The notes under the pieces were generated by a model. That model saw nothing but the letters and a program-made list of their open reading frames with translations. It did not search any database and had not been told where the DNA came from. A program made the translations under genes and the position numbers. A DNA stretch of 64,000 nt from Protula sp. h YS-2021 (taxonomy: Eukaryota; Annelida; Polychaeta; Sabellida; Serpulidae): positions 61,114,329-61,178,328 of the forward strand of contig OX457027.1 of NCBI GenBank assembly GCA_949752745.1. Direction: 5' to 3'. Below are positions 45,787 through 56,239 of the stretch, one piece after another (position 1 is the first letter of the stretch; every line of letters starts with the position of its first letter).

Positions 45787-46503
45787 ATGCGCGCAATAAT
45801 CTGCTTTATTGATGATTTCTTTATCAGTGCCAGCACTTACGAAGCCGCCCGAAGGGCAATGAGCTTACTGATACACGTTCTTGTGTCACTCGGCTTCGCA
45901 ATTAACTGGGAAAAAAGCATATCGTCCACCAAACGCCTCACTTTTCTTGGTGTCCGTATCGACACGTCAGAAGGGAACCTCTCTATCCAACAGGACAAGC
46001 TCAATGTCATCAGGAACACCTTCGCGTCGTGGCGGACGGGGAAAACACAAGCAACCAAACGAGAGATGCAGTCCCTAGTAGGCATGGTAAATTGGATTGC
46101 TCGGGTTATTCACGCTCTCAGGCCATGCTTGCGTCGTTTCATCGGCAGAATTTCTCAACTCAAACGCCCCAGTCATCGCTCCCGCCTCACAGTGGATCTC
46201 CGCAGAGACCTGCACGCAATCGACACGCTATGCAGCCAGTTCAATGGCACATCCGTCTTTATAGACAGGGAGGCGCCCGAATCTGCATACATAGTCACGG
46301 ACTCGTCAACCATAGGGGCAGGCGCAGCTCTAATCCAGCAGAACCGAGTCATGGACTGGTTCTATGTTCACTGGACATTAGATGCACCGTGTTTCGCTCA
46401 AAGTCATATCAATATCAAGGAACTTGGGGCAATTCACATTGCTATACATCGCTGGCCATACGTCTGGAATGCAAAATGCAAAAGTTATTGTGTGTACCGA
46501 TAA
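45787..46503 (+). pseudogene. DIRS-B reverse transcriptase (C-terminal) and RNase H start
   Basis: The frame opens at the catalytic motif FIDDFF (residues 7-10), so fingers and most of the palm are missing. It continues through GFAINWEKS and RLTFLGVRID to the RNase H start YIVTDSSTIGAGAAL and INIKELGAIHIAI. After CVYR the frame is lost at about 46,500, where the true reading moves to VCTDNTAALHA and then a stop. The rest of RNase H is in another phase. Confidence 0.85.
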
Positions 46504-46529
46504 TACAGCAGCCCTGCATGCGTAATGTG

Positions 46530-46776
46530 TGGGCATCGGATATATTACGATCCATACGCGTAACGTGTGCTTATCGCAATCTCCGTTTAATAGCCGTCTA
46601 TATAAACACTAAATCAAACTTACTGGCCGATAGTTTAAGCCGATTGGATCACCTACCCAGGGCGACATACCCTTTAGCTCGTATTAACTTTCAGGTACCT
46701 GCGTTACACATGTCACATAAGACAGTCCGTTTTCTTTTACAGCAATGGTTCAGCAAGAGCAGCAATTGGACATTGA
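46530..46776 (+). pseudogene. DIRS-B RNase H tail
   Basis: In phase 0 this reads RLIAVYINTKSNLLADSLSR, the last RNase H block with its conserved Asp, then FLLQQWFSKSSN leading into the recombinase. The phase differs from the preceding segment, so at least one indel separates them. Confidence 0.7.
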
Positions 46777-47067
46777 ATGGACAGCATACAAGCAATAGCC
46801 CCGAATACACGCACTGCTTACTCTATTCACGCACGGACATACTTAAGTTTCTGCCACAGCTTCGGATATACAGCGGTCCCCGTTTCCCCCATAACACTGT
46901 GTCGCTACACAGCTTACCTCGCTCGTACACACTCCGTTTCGTCGGTTCGCTGCTATATGGCAGGAATCCGTCATATGCACCTCGACTACCAGTTAGGAAC
47001 TGTGCACAAGGGGATCGAACGAAATAAGTCGTACCAAAGCAGAAATTACCAATTACATTGGATATGA
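46777..47067 (+). pseudogene. DIRS-B tyrosine recombinase, N-terminal half
   Basis: Core-binding domain: NTRTAYSIHARTYLSFCHSF, PITLCRYTAYLA and VRCYMAGIRHMHLD follow the usual order for this family. It ends where the 15-bp repeat block begins. Confidence 0.75.
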
Positions 47068-47074
47068 ATCCGCG

Positions 47075-47146
47075 ACATCTCGCATCTGGACATCTCGCAT
47101 CCGACAACTCGCATCTGGACATCTCGCATCTGGACATCTCGCATCC
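47075..47146. repeat. Five 15-bp tandem copies inside the recombinase
   Basis: Units of the type ACATCTCGCATCTGG are repeated five times, followed at 47,159-47,196 by the inverse (TTGTCAGATGTGAGATGTC). They separate the two recombinase halves. Confidence 0.9.
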
Positions 47147-47148
47147 AA

Positions 47149-47790
47149 ATGAAAAAGTGGACATCTCTCGAGTTGTCAGATGTGAGATGTCTGGATACCT
47201 TGGATATACTTAGTGCTGTGTACAAATATTTGGATACTAGTGATGGATATCAGCTCTGTTTCTGGACAGCTTGCCTAGTGGGGTTTTTCACCTTGGCCAG
47301 GAAATCAACCCTTCCAACGAAGACGCTGACCTCTCACTCATGCCGAAAGGATCTGTGCCGTCGCGACTTTTCCTTTGATGGCCACACCGCGACGATCCGG
47401 GTCAAACACACAAAATCTCCCGGGAACTTGTTATCCCGCTACCAACAATAGAAGTTTCTCATTTGTGCCCGGTGACAGCACTCCTTCGACTGATACTTCA
47501 CACCAACCAACCACCCGCAGCCCCCCTACTGTCTTCTAGTATGGGTGAAAACTCAGTCCCTCTCACTTACTCCGCTTTTCAGAGCACCCTATCGGAGTTA
47601 CTTGGAAAGGCAGGTTATAATCACAGAGACTACAGTGGTCATTCCCTGCGCAGAGGTGCGCATGCGGGTTACCAACCGATGTTATCAAGGCACAAGGTGA
47701 CTGGAAGTCAAAGGCGTACGAAAAGTACACTAACGCCTCCCAGGAACTACGCCTGAAATGCGCAAGCCTCTCGCAAACCATCTTTCAGTT
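47149..47790 (+). pseudogene. DIRS-B tyrosine recombinase, catalytic half
   Basis: FWTACLVGFFTLARKSTL carries the first catalytic Arg. A stop follows YQQ near 47,451, then CPVTALLRLIL and GHSLRRGAHAGYQ with the His-x-x-Arg box. After about 47,690 the frame changes, and GDWKSKAYEKYTNAS supplies the Trp and the Tyr. All catalytic residues are thus still recognisable despite a stop and a frameshift. Confidence 0.85.
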
Positions 47791-47829
47791 AAAAAGAATA
47801 GGCCCTACTAGTCACTACGATACAGCTAT

Positions 47830-48790
47830 CTACATTTGACCTTTGGAGGATAACTTAGTTTAATGTGCGATTTGTCATAGTTGTTGTTTTACATGTCCTA
47901 AGGTGAAGGTCACAAAGCTAGCGGCGAAGGGCACCGCACCTTTGGCAATAAACTTGTGATTTCCAAAAACGGCCGTGTTAGTTTATTTGTGTTGCAACTT
48001 CCAAGCTGAGCACAAATTCAGTGACAAAGATTGTGACAACTTTGACTTCACACAGCATAAAAATATATAAGAAAAAATATTTCATTTTAATTCTTTATTT
48101 GTTTTCGACCCTTTACATATCAGTAATAATTATTATAAAAGATGAACATGAGCGTTGTTTGAACGGCATTACTGTAACCTGGTCAAGCTAAGAGAAAACC
48201 ATCGACACTTTCTGGTTCCAATAAAACAAAGAAATAAACTAAGTTCCAGTATTTCAGCCTGCCCTATAAGAGTTTTGCACCAGTGTATTAGAGTTTTGGG
48301 CCATCCTATTTCCGGTGGTGATCCTACACATCTGTTTCTTCAACATGCGTACAACGAAAGACTGCCACAATGCGAGTTGCACAGGAAACTGTAATTGCTG
48401 CTTGGATCGTATAAGCCAGTCACAGTTTCGATAGAATCTTGAAAATCAACTGAAATCCAACAGTATGAGCGGGTTTGAACTCGTGATAGCTGGGTATAAA
48501 CAACTGGGTATTAATTGTGTTATTCCTTCTGTTACGACATATAAATGCAAAATTCTATTAAACTGTTTTCAAAAACTTAAAATAAACAGGTCTTACTTAA
48601 AACCCCTTCGTGTCACATGTGTGTTTCACGTTATTCTGAAGGGTATAAACTTGCTAATAAATCACTCATTTTATCCAATTAAACAAATGTTCAATTTTGC
48701 AACCAGAAAAAGTAATTTCGCATATTTTGAACGCAATTTCGTGCAGAAAATACACCAGTATTGTAATGTTTTTACCATGGTGAGTAGCAT
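47830..48790. other. Intergenic DNA downstream of isomerase copy B
   Basis: No gene. Frames at 48,155-48,394 and 48,465-48,914 lack motifs, and the second runs antisense into exon 4 of copy B. Confidence 0.5.
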
Positions 48791-48792
48791 TT

Positions 48793-49060
48793 TCATAGTT
48801 TTGACGGTGTTCCTCTTTCAAACAATTTTGTTTTTTCTTGTCCTACCACTCGATACATATCTGCCTTCATGTTGTGAAGACTTTCTCTGTCATAATGTCC
48901 TCGACGTAAAATAGATTGCCCAAGGGCCTTGGCACGGCTGACTAGTTCGTGCTGAGGACAAGTTTCCACAGCGATGCGCTCCTCCACTGCTTCCTGGCCG
49001 GTGTACCGGTGTCCCATCACGGCTGCATTGTGGTACGTAGAACCCATTGGCAAACGGCAT
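48793..49060 (-). CDS. Isomerase copy B, exon 4
   Basis: The acceptor CTGCTTCAG is followed by CRLPMGSTYHNAAVMGHR. Ends PSKL and a stop. The open frame above 49,060 is intron. Confidence 0.9.
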
Positions 49061-52000
49061 CTGAAGCAGGAAGTAAATAAAACCATATGTAAAGGCAAGG
49101 TGGATCCAGGCCAATATAACAAGGCAGCACCCACTTCCACACAGTGTCCAACAAGCAAATTTCGTAAATGTAGTGCGAAGTTTCTCAAGAACCTTTATGG
49201 CCAACATATATCAGACGAAAATTAACGAGTCAAAACGCCGGTGCTCTGTGCAAACAACACCCCCACCCCCACCCACCCAAACGCAGAAATTTGTTGCTCA
49301 CATGAACCAGATGCACTTTTTTAAAATAAAGTAAGACTTGACACTTGGTTTTGCTTAAAAAAACACAGGCTAAAAATACAGAAACAGAACTAAACTATAT
49401 ACCTCAATATGGCCTTGTAGAGATCTGGAAATAAAGCGTTTATATGAACTTCATTGAGGCACCACCAACCTTTCTCCGATGGCATTATTGTGTAGTCATG
49501 AAGAAGTGTAAGAACTGCGCCCATTGCAAAAGCGTGTCCTGAAATAAAAAGATTTTTTTCAATTCACTTTCATGGACATTGTTTCTCTTTTAATGTAGCG
49601 TTATGGAAAAAAAAAACAAAAACAAAAACAAAAAAAACTAAAAGAAAGAAAAAAAAAAAACTTTTTCCACAAGCTTATTGAATGTTTATCCAGAGCCAAA
49701 TACAGGAATATTGATGCTCGTAATGTTCCTCGAAGTCGACGATAGTTATATTGAATTTAAGTTAAAACAAGAATGTCCGTGTTCATAGTGCCTAGCCGTA
49801 AAAGCAAAGATATTACAAAGTTGAAAGGAGAAACCGACGATTTGGGTCAAATTCGGCCTCATGGGCAACACTGCTATCAAAAGTAATCGGACATAATCTG
49901 TGGGACGAGCAGCATTTCTCTTTAAGCTATCCGTTTATTTTGCCAAAATACAACAACCCCATCAAAACTTATTAAGCATTATCAGGCACCTTGAGCAACA
50001 CCAAAGATGTAGCAGGCAAGCAAAACACACACAAAAATAAATTGATTCCTGGGGTTGAACTCACAACTTCTTGCTTCGATGGAGACAACGCAGACCATTG
50101 CATCTAAGGGAGGTATCGGAGAGGCAGAGCCCTCAGCCAATAGCGGCTACATTACTGTGATCCAGTTACTCTTTTGAAATACCGCCCGGACAAAAACAAT
50201 ATACAAGGTGCAACGGATGGAGCGATGGACGGACAAATTGATCCCCCATTGCATATCTGCACTACATATACTTTCTTCCTGTAAGGTTTGGTGAAGGTCC
50301 AATAAATAGTTTTGGAGATATCGCCTGGACAAGAAAAAATTTAAGTGCGACGGACAGAGTGACGAATGGGCATGAGCCAAATTGAACCCCCGTTGCACAT
50401 CTATGCTATATACTTTCTTCCTGTAAGATTTGGTGAAGATCCAATAAATAGTTTTTGAGATATCGCCCGGACAAGAAAAGTTTAAAGTGTGACGGACGGA
50501 CAAACGGATCTACACGAGCCAAATTGAATCCACCGTTGCACATCTATGCTATATATTCTTCCTTCCTGTAAGGTTGGTGAAGATCCGATGAATATATTAT
50601 GAGATATCGCCCAGACAAAAAAAGTTTACGGACGGAGAGACCGATAGCAATAACCTTCAGCCAATATTGGCTGAGGGCTAAAAACGGGGACTGCCCAGTT
50701 GGCCTACGCCTCATAACGCCTGTTATATTCTCAGTCATGGTGTTGCGTCACTGACCGCATTGGACAGGTAAGGGGCATGGCTTCCGTCCGGAACAAGCTA
50801 TTTACAACTTAGAACGAGAATCACCACGATCGAGACCGAGCTGTCGCGCACCCAAACGAGCGCATGGTACTTTCACCTATGCCTGAGTTCATGGCGGTTC
50901 TAGTAGCTCTTCCTCAGAAAGTTGAAGGACGAGCAGAAATTCACAAAAATTGCTACCCGTCTGGTGATCCGGGGTGACTGGGTTCCCCCAAAAGCGAAGG
51001 AAGTGGCGTCGGCCTGCTTAATTTTATAAGTGTGCTTTTGAAAAAAAAATATATAAAGAAATTGGAAAAAAGAAGTTAATTTGAAATCGCAGGCGTTGTG
51101 AGTTATAGGCAAACTGGGCTGTAATCTATGGAAACAACTTCATAGCAAGCGTGGAAGCGAGCGTTCCCGAAACGTGGGGGATAAGTAGCTATGCTGAGAT
51201 ATCTGCTGTTCAACCTAGCGGAAAGACTTGGACGTTAAAGCGCTAAATAAACATTGAACATTGAAAAAGGTATCATAAGCGCAAAGAGAAAGTTGTCAAA
51301 AGCGCAAATTCCTTAACCTGGTAAAATGGGTGATTTTTTTAATACCCCAGGAAACTGGGTTAACACAGTTGTGTTCCTGAAATAATTTCTGTGGTAAACG
51401 GCGCCGTGCAGACGCGCTGTGCTGAGAATTATCTATTCCGTTGGTGAACTTATAATCCCCTGTGTAGTGCCATCAGCATACAAAGATGAGAAATCACGAC
51501 ATAAATTTCGAGCAGTAAGTTTGTAATGATGAAATGATTGTAAAGTGACTTCAAATACTGCTTTCATCTTTGTAAAGATGAAAGCAGTATTTGAAGTCAC
51601 TTTGTAAGAGAGAAGTAGTATTTTAAGTCACTTAAGACAATTGTTTGTGATTTAATCTGTAGATGGACTCTCAGAGTTGGGTTAAATGGCTGTGCCAACT
51701 GGGTTAACCACCGTTGTCGTTTTAGCAGTTGTATCTTAACCTGTGATTTTTTGCGCTTTTGCTACATAGATTTGCGCTTTTACGTTTTTTTATTTGCGCT
51801 TTTACGTTCTTTATTTTTTGCGCTTTTGAGTTTTCACCAGTGGAAAAGATATAGCACATCGCATATATTTGCCCACTCTTTGTTGGTGTTGGCGAGATCA
51901 GTAGCTTACTTGTACCGTTAGCTTTTAGCATAGTGTGCGCCTACCTTATAATGGGCTTCAAAGGAAGAATTTCAATGTCAGTTTTCGCACATAAAATGCT

Positions 52001-54983
52001 TATGAATTTCTATAAAATTTAGGTGAAGCCATTGATCACTTACAGTGTGTCTCAGCTAAATTTTGGTCGTCTTAGTCCTAACCGTCTCAGGGATCGCACG
52101 GAAACACCTTACTGATTAGTAAGAATTCAATAAACTCGTTGGGATTGTAAATCCGAAAAAAATTGTATGCAGTGGGACTTGAACCCAAGATCTAACGACT
52201 ACCAGTGCAGCATCTTACCAACTGAACTATCGAAGCGAGTGGTGAGGGGGTGAAGGTGCATTAAGGAGCACATTATGATCCTTTTGCAAATTTACCTTTT
52301 TTTTTTTTTGTTTTTGTTTTTTTTTTTTTTTTTGTTTTGTTTTTTTTTTTTTTTGATCAATTTTGATTAAAACATCGAACAAAACTGTCGTCTGATGCAG
52401 GAGGCTGAGGAAAACATTCCTGTCAAATTTCAATGCAGTCGGGTTGGATTGGTAGAAAGAGTAGCACTTTTTGCGTTTTCCCAAATTTGGCCAATATTTT
52501 GAGCAATCGCCAAAAAAAAAAAAACAAAAAAACAAAAAAACAAAAAACACAAGCTGTATGGAGGATTGCCCAGGGAGTATTCCTATTGAACTTCAAAACA
52601 ATCGGACCAGAAATGTGGGAAAAGTAGCATTTTGAAAAAAAAACACATATATATATACATAACGAACAAACGAACAAGTGATGAGTATAGCCCAACGACG
52701 ATATTCGGCTGGGCTCAAAAGGCCAAATATAATGAACAGACAAATGCAATAAACTAGTACCCTCTTTACACCCTGAATTAATAATTTTGCGAGGTTCAAA
52801 GTACCATTTACTGCTGCAATAGTTGGCATTGGAAACGTCATAATTCTCCATACGAGATCGGCAAGTCTCTTTTCAAAAAAGTAAACGGGCTGTGGTTTGT
52901 TCAGAAACGCCAGCCATTCCAAATCCAGTCCATTTGAATAAAATTTCCCTTCTGATGTTGTGATCAAAACTTGGGTGCCCTCGTTCCTAGATAAAAGGTT
53001 TCAAACTGATATATTATCCTTGAAAGAATTTATCATTGTTAGAATCCGTCTAGAATATGAGTGAAACAGGTTAGGCTTAAAACCTAATAAAATTTGTAGC
53101 ATGTTTCAGACGAAGTTAGCGTTTCATGCAGAAGTTAGTGTTTGAGTATTTTCATATCACTTACGGACACTAAACAAAATTAAGTAGCAAATGTTAGTTT
53201 TAAAATTTCTTACCTATTTAATTATTATTTATCAATATTTAACTTTTTATCATTACTATTATTAGTTATTATTTACTTATTATGTATATTATTATTATTT
53301 CTTAGTTTTATTCTTATTATCATTATCTTCCGCTCTTTTATGATCCGTATCATTGACACCCTGAACCCTCACCCCAGTCGACACTTGTCATGAAATGTGT
53401 TACCATGCGTCTCTTTTAAAAAAGGGGATAAGTTTTAGGCCAGACGATGCCCGCTCGGAGTGCAAATTCCATTAAAGTGAGGGAGGGCATAATTTTCATT
53501 CAGTACTCATCCAGTGCGGTTCTCACAAAAAGGGGGTATATATCTAGATTTCACTCGTTTGGTTAAAAAGGGGGTGTTTATGGATCCTCTTAAAAAAGTC
53601 ATGGCCATAAATGGTAACCAGTAGGTGCGTGAGTGTCACCCAGCATCCCCCCCCCCGCCCTCCACCCCCCCCCCCCAACATCCCAGATCAGCAACTATGG
53701 GGATCAACCTTGAGGCAACGAAGATGCAATTCATCGAACATTTCGTTATCACTTTCAGACTTTTTCTACGCATGCGTATCTCTTTAGCTTAAGATGTCTG
53801 TACGCATAGAGATAGATGTTCATATCGATAAGGCCAAGAACGGTTCAATGGCGTGCACAACCGAGTCCCCTAATCAGTGATTTTGCTAGACTTGTATGGC
53901 CTGTACAGCAGACACAAAGAAAATGAGAAGTTAAAATTTAAGTTCGCAGATACGAGTACCGAGTACACCAAGGTGCTCATAAAATAAACACCTACTAGTT
54001 TTATTGTCGGAAGTGTTCAGTGATTATATATTAAGCTAGTGTGACACCATGGGTTAGCGACATTGGGACGAGCGACGTTTGGACCAGTGACATTTGGCCA
54101 AAGATTTCGGCAAAAAGTGAAAAGTGTGATGACATTTGGCCCAGATGGTTTTTGAACATTTTTCAATTTCTTTTTTTTTTAAATTGCCCCAGTCAGTGAA
54201 CAGGGCCAATGGTTTTTGAAAATTCATCTATATTTTATATTTTTATCTAGCGAACTGTAAAAGAAATCTTTTCAGTTTCATTATATGCCAAACACTGTCG
54301 CAATATACGCATGACCCTCCTAAATCGCGCAAGATCTGCAGAAGTCCCTTCAGAGTCATTATGAGTCAGTAACTGTTGTTCTTACCGGATTTTAGCCTTT
54401 GTCCATTACTCCCTCTGTAGAGAACACGTGTGGCTTTCAAAAATGGTTCATTTTTCTAATTGCAATTCTCAGTTAATATCCCTGTCATTCTCCGGGTTTA
54501 GGGAATATGTAAAAGGGATGAATTCCCCTACTTAAGTCAGACAAAAACTACTCATTTACACAAAGTAAGATTATCACCACGCTAATTATCAAACAATTCT
54601 TGGAGGGACCCAAATGTCACACTTTCATCATCTGGCTGAAATGTATCTGGCCGGAATGTCTCTAGGCCAAATATCGCTGGCCCAAAGTATTGGCCCAAAT
54701 GTCTGGATACCTGGGTTGCTGTCGATACCTATAATATGTAAAAATATGTAAATCTCAGGCAAGACATAGAAATGTTAAAGCAGTTCTTGAAAGTAAGCCA
54801 CATCAGATTTCTTTACCTTTCTACAGCGTCCAAAGCATCCTCCAATTTCTTCACAAAGCTTAAATTGAACCTGTTTTGACCACATCTTATGTGTATTACA
54901 GCTACATTGCCTTCAAACGTGACCGTCACTTCCCCATCTCGGCCATTCTGCTTTGAAAGTAAGTTTTCACCAAATAAATCCAT
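48793..54983 (-). CDS. Peroxisomal enoyl-CoA delta-isomerase-like gene, copy B (4 exons)
   Basis: Tandem paralogue of copy A on the same strand. Exons: 54,817-54,983, 52,805-52,986, 49,403-49,538 and 48,793-49,060 (167, 182, 136 and 268 nt), identical in length and phase to copy A and giving 250 residues. Starts MDLFGENLLSKQNGRDGE. The oxyanion loops FYSNGLDL and NGHAFAMG and the catalytic-type Glu in LNEVHI are kept. It ends GTPSKL, so the peroxisomal signal is kept too. Differences from copy A are scattered, without stops or frame changes, so both copies look functional and under selection. Introns are filled with repeats: a SINE-like head, a 142-145-bp triple repeat, a dispersed repeat and a foldback element. 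Confidence 0.9.
49403..49538 (-). CDS. Isomerase copy B, exon 3
   Basis: The acceptor TTTTTATTTCAG is followed by GHAFAMGAVLTLLHDYT and GWWCLNEVHI. The donor is GAG|GTATAT. Found by alignment with copy A; it is too short to appear as a long frame. Confidence 0.9.
49760..50690. repeat. Dispersed repeat with tRNA-like part, triple repeat and terminal palindrome
   Basis: Starts like 34,990 (AAGAATGTCCG, CCGTAAAAGC). A B-box-like GAGTTCAACCCC occurs on the minus strand near 50,060. Three units with period 142-145 follow at 50,210-50,640, built on CTTCCTGTAAG(G/A)TTTGGTGAAG and GAGATATCGCC. It closes with the perfect 16-bp palindrome CAGCCAATATTGGCTG at 50,658-50,673. It lies downstream of exon 2 in the intron of isomerase copy B. 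Confidence 0.6.
50700..52015. other. Intron DNA of isomerase copy B
   Basis: AAATACTGCTTTCATCTTTG and its exact inverse form a tight foldback at about 51,553-51,593. GCGCTTTTACG words repeat near 51,750-51,835. No gene. Confidence 0.45.
52020..52240 (-). repeat. tRNA-like SINE candidate
   Basis: On the minus strand TAGTTCAGTTGG (perfect A box) and GGTTCAAGTCC (B box, consensus-like) are spaced as in a tRNA. The acceptor and anticodon stems do not pair, so it is a tRNA-derived promoter rather than a working tRNA. Confidence 0.45.
52255..52700. repeat. Poly-T tract and dispersed repeat
   Basis: T-rich tract at 52,298-52,354, then blocks matching 45,690-45,760 (TGATGCAGGA, AAAACATT.CTGTCAAATTT) and 35,645-35,735. 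GGCTGGGCT at 52,708 and AGCCCAACG at 52,688 form a short inverted pair. Confidence 0.5.
52805..52986 (-). CDS. Isomerase copy B, exon 2
   Basis: The acceptor TTATCTAG is followed by NEGTQVLITTSEGKFYSNG. Ends AATG|GTACTT. The longer open frame beyond 52,805 is intron. Confidence 0.9.
53000..53665. repeat. Intron DNA with copy of the 8,800-9,075 repeat
   Basis: 53,210-53,330 is TTATTATT-rich. 53,390-53,665 is the second copy of the repeat at 8.8-9.08 kb and ends in C-runs (53,647-53,676). Confidence 0.6.
54045..54720. repeat. Inverted-repeat element rich in ACATTTGGCC
   Basis: The left arm (54,060-54,150) has repeated words GACATTTGGCC and GTGACATTTGG. The right arm (54,605-54,715) carries the inverse words GGCCAAATATCGCTGG and GGCCCAAATGTC. 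A noncoding foldback in intron 1 of isomerase copy B. Confidence 0.6.
54817..54983 (-). CDS. Isomerase copy B, exon 1
   Basis: ATG at 54,983, with GNVAVIHIRCGQNRFNLSF inside. The donor AAG|GTAAAG is in the same phase as in copy A. Confidence 0.9.
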
Positions 54984-54999
54984 GCTGTTATATCCGAAT

Positions 55000-55635
55000 T
55001 AGAAAGGAATTATGAATTGACTCAACGGTGTGAGTAGTTACTTCTTAATTCCGCCTCGGGTACTCGTAGAAATACTCTTTTTAAACTTCATAGCAAAATC
55101 CTTTCTGGTTCTGAAAGAGACCGTGGTGACTGTCTTCTGATATATATACTCGTATCGATTTCAGGCTGGCTCTGAATTATTAAGACCTCTAGAATAATAT
55201 GTGTCGCTGTGTTTTATAAAGGTTATTAAAAAAAAGTATTTGGATACTTTATGTACTTTGTGTTATCTGTGATGTACTGAGACGATTTTTCCCGCGTTGG
55301 CTCAGTGAGCTTACTTCTAGTGGGTTGTAGGTCTAATGCACATTGGAAAAATCCCCGTGTAGGCCAAGTGAGGCGTAGACATAATGGGCATACAAATTTG
55401 CCGCGTAGCCTTAGTGGGGCGTAGGTATAGTTTGGCGTAAACCTAGTGGGGCGAAGGCCTAATAGGCGGACACCAATATAGATAATCTGCCCCCGGTAAT
55501 TTGCCCTCCCCCAGTAATCTGCCCCCGGTAATCTGTCGGTAATGTCTGATGAGGAGGGGTACAGATTACCCAGTATTGCAAATTTGAGGGGGACAGATAA
55601 CCGGTGTAACAGGCTAGCTTACCCCGTCCGAGCAA
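55000..55635. other. Upstream flank of isomerase copy B with short repeats
   Basis: 55,310-55,460 has several imperfect GTGGGGCGTAGGTATA units. 55,485-55,545 has four GTAATCTGCCCCCG units, and the inverse word CAGATTACC follows at 55,562. No promoter motif could be assigned. Confidence 0.5.
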
Positions 55636-55639
55636 ATAT

Positions 55640-56230
55640 TTAGACGTAGGAATGACGTCGGGTCGACGTTGTGACCCGACGTTTCCGCCGTCAGACTGAC
55701 GTGCCGGTTTTGGTTGTATATGAAATGGAACTGACGTCGGGTTTTCAACGTCAGAATGACGTCTTGTTCCGACCTAAATCCGACGTCGGAATTAAGTCGG
55801 TTTTAGGTTGTATATGAATTGGAACCGAAGTCGGAAACTGACGTCGGGTTTACCACCTTGAAACGACTAGTCTTAGACACGTCTTACAGAAATACAGTCT
55901 AGAGTTATATAATTAATAGATAATTAATCATTCAACTGCTGTTGTGAAATAGATACGAAAGCATTTTCCATGTAATTTTTACAATCTAGGAAGAAAAATA
56001 CCGACGCGCCCGCCATCAAAATTGTAAAATTTCCATGTAAAAATTACATTTTTTTTCCTCTTTTTCAAAACGACTTCCATTTTCAGTGAGCGATAATAAA
56101 TATTCATCGCTTTTTGGTCGTTTTTGTAACGTCGGAATGACGTCAGAAAACCGACGTCACCTCGACGTCGGAATGAATTCGGGTTTTGGGGAAATAGGTC
56201 GTGACGTTATTCTACCCATTTTACAACCTT
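55640..56230. repeat. GACGTCGG-rich element
   Basis: GACGTCGG, CGACGTCGG and related palindromic words recur at least twelve times, with two copies of GGTTGTATATGAA followed by TGGAAC (55,713 and 55,807). It resembles the ACGTTG-rich repeats but uses a different word. Confidence 0.55.
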
Positions 56231-56239
56231 ATTTTATTC

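Larger units (their letters stand above)
45787..47790 (+). mobile_element. Truncated DIRS/Ngaro-like retrotransposon (DIRS-B)
   Basis: Begins abruptly just before the RT catalytic motif and runs through RNase H and a tyrosine recombinase, all on the plus strand and broken by frame changes. No Dam-like domain lies between RNase H and the recombinase, unlike DIRS-A and DIRS-C, which would fit a Ngaro-type lineage or a deletion. It lies between the two isomerase genes. No terminal repeats were found. Confidence 0.8.

Noticed and set aside
48465..48914. 149-residue plus-strand frame
   Set aside because: Antisense to exon 4 of isomerase copy B at its end and without motif.
52168..52240. Functional tRNA gene
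   Set aside because: A and B boxes are good but acceptor and anticodon stems do not pair; more likely a SINE head.
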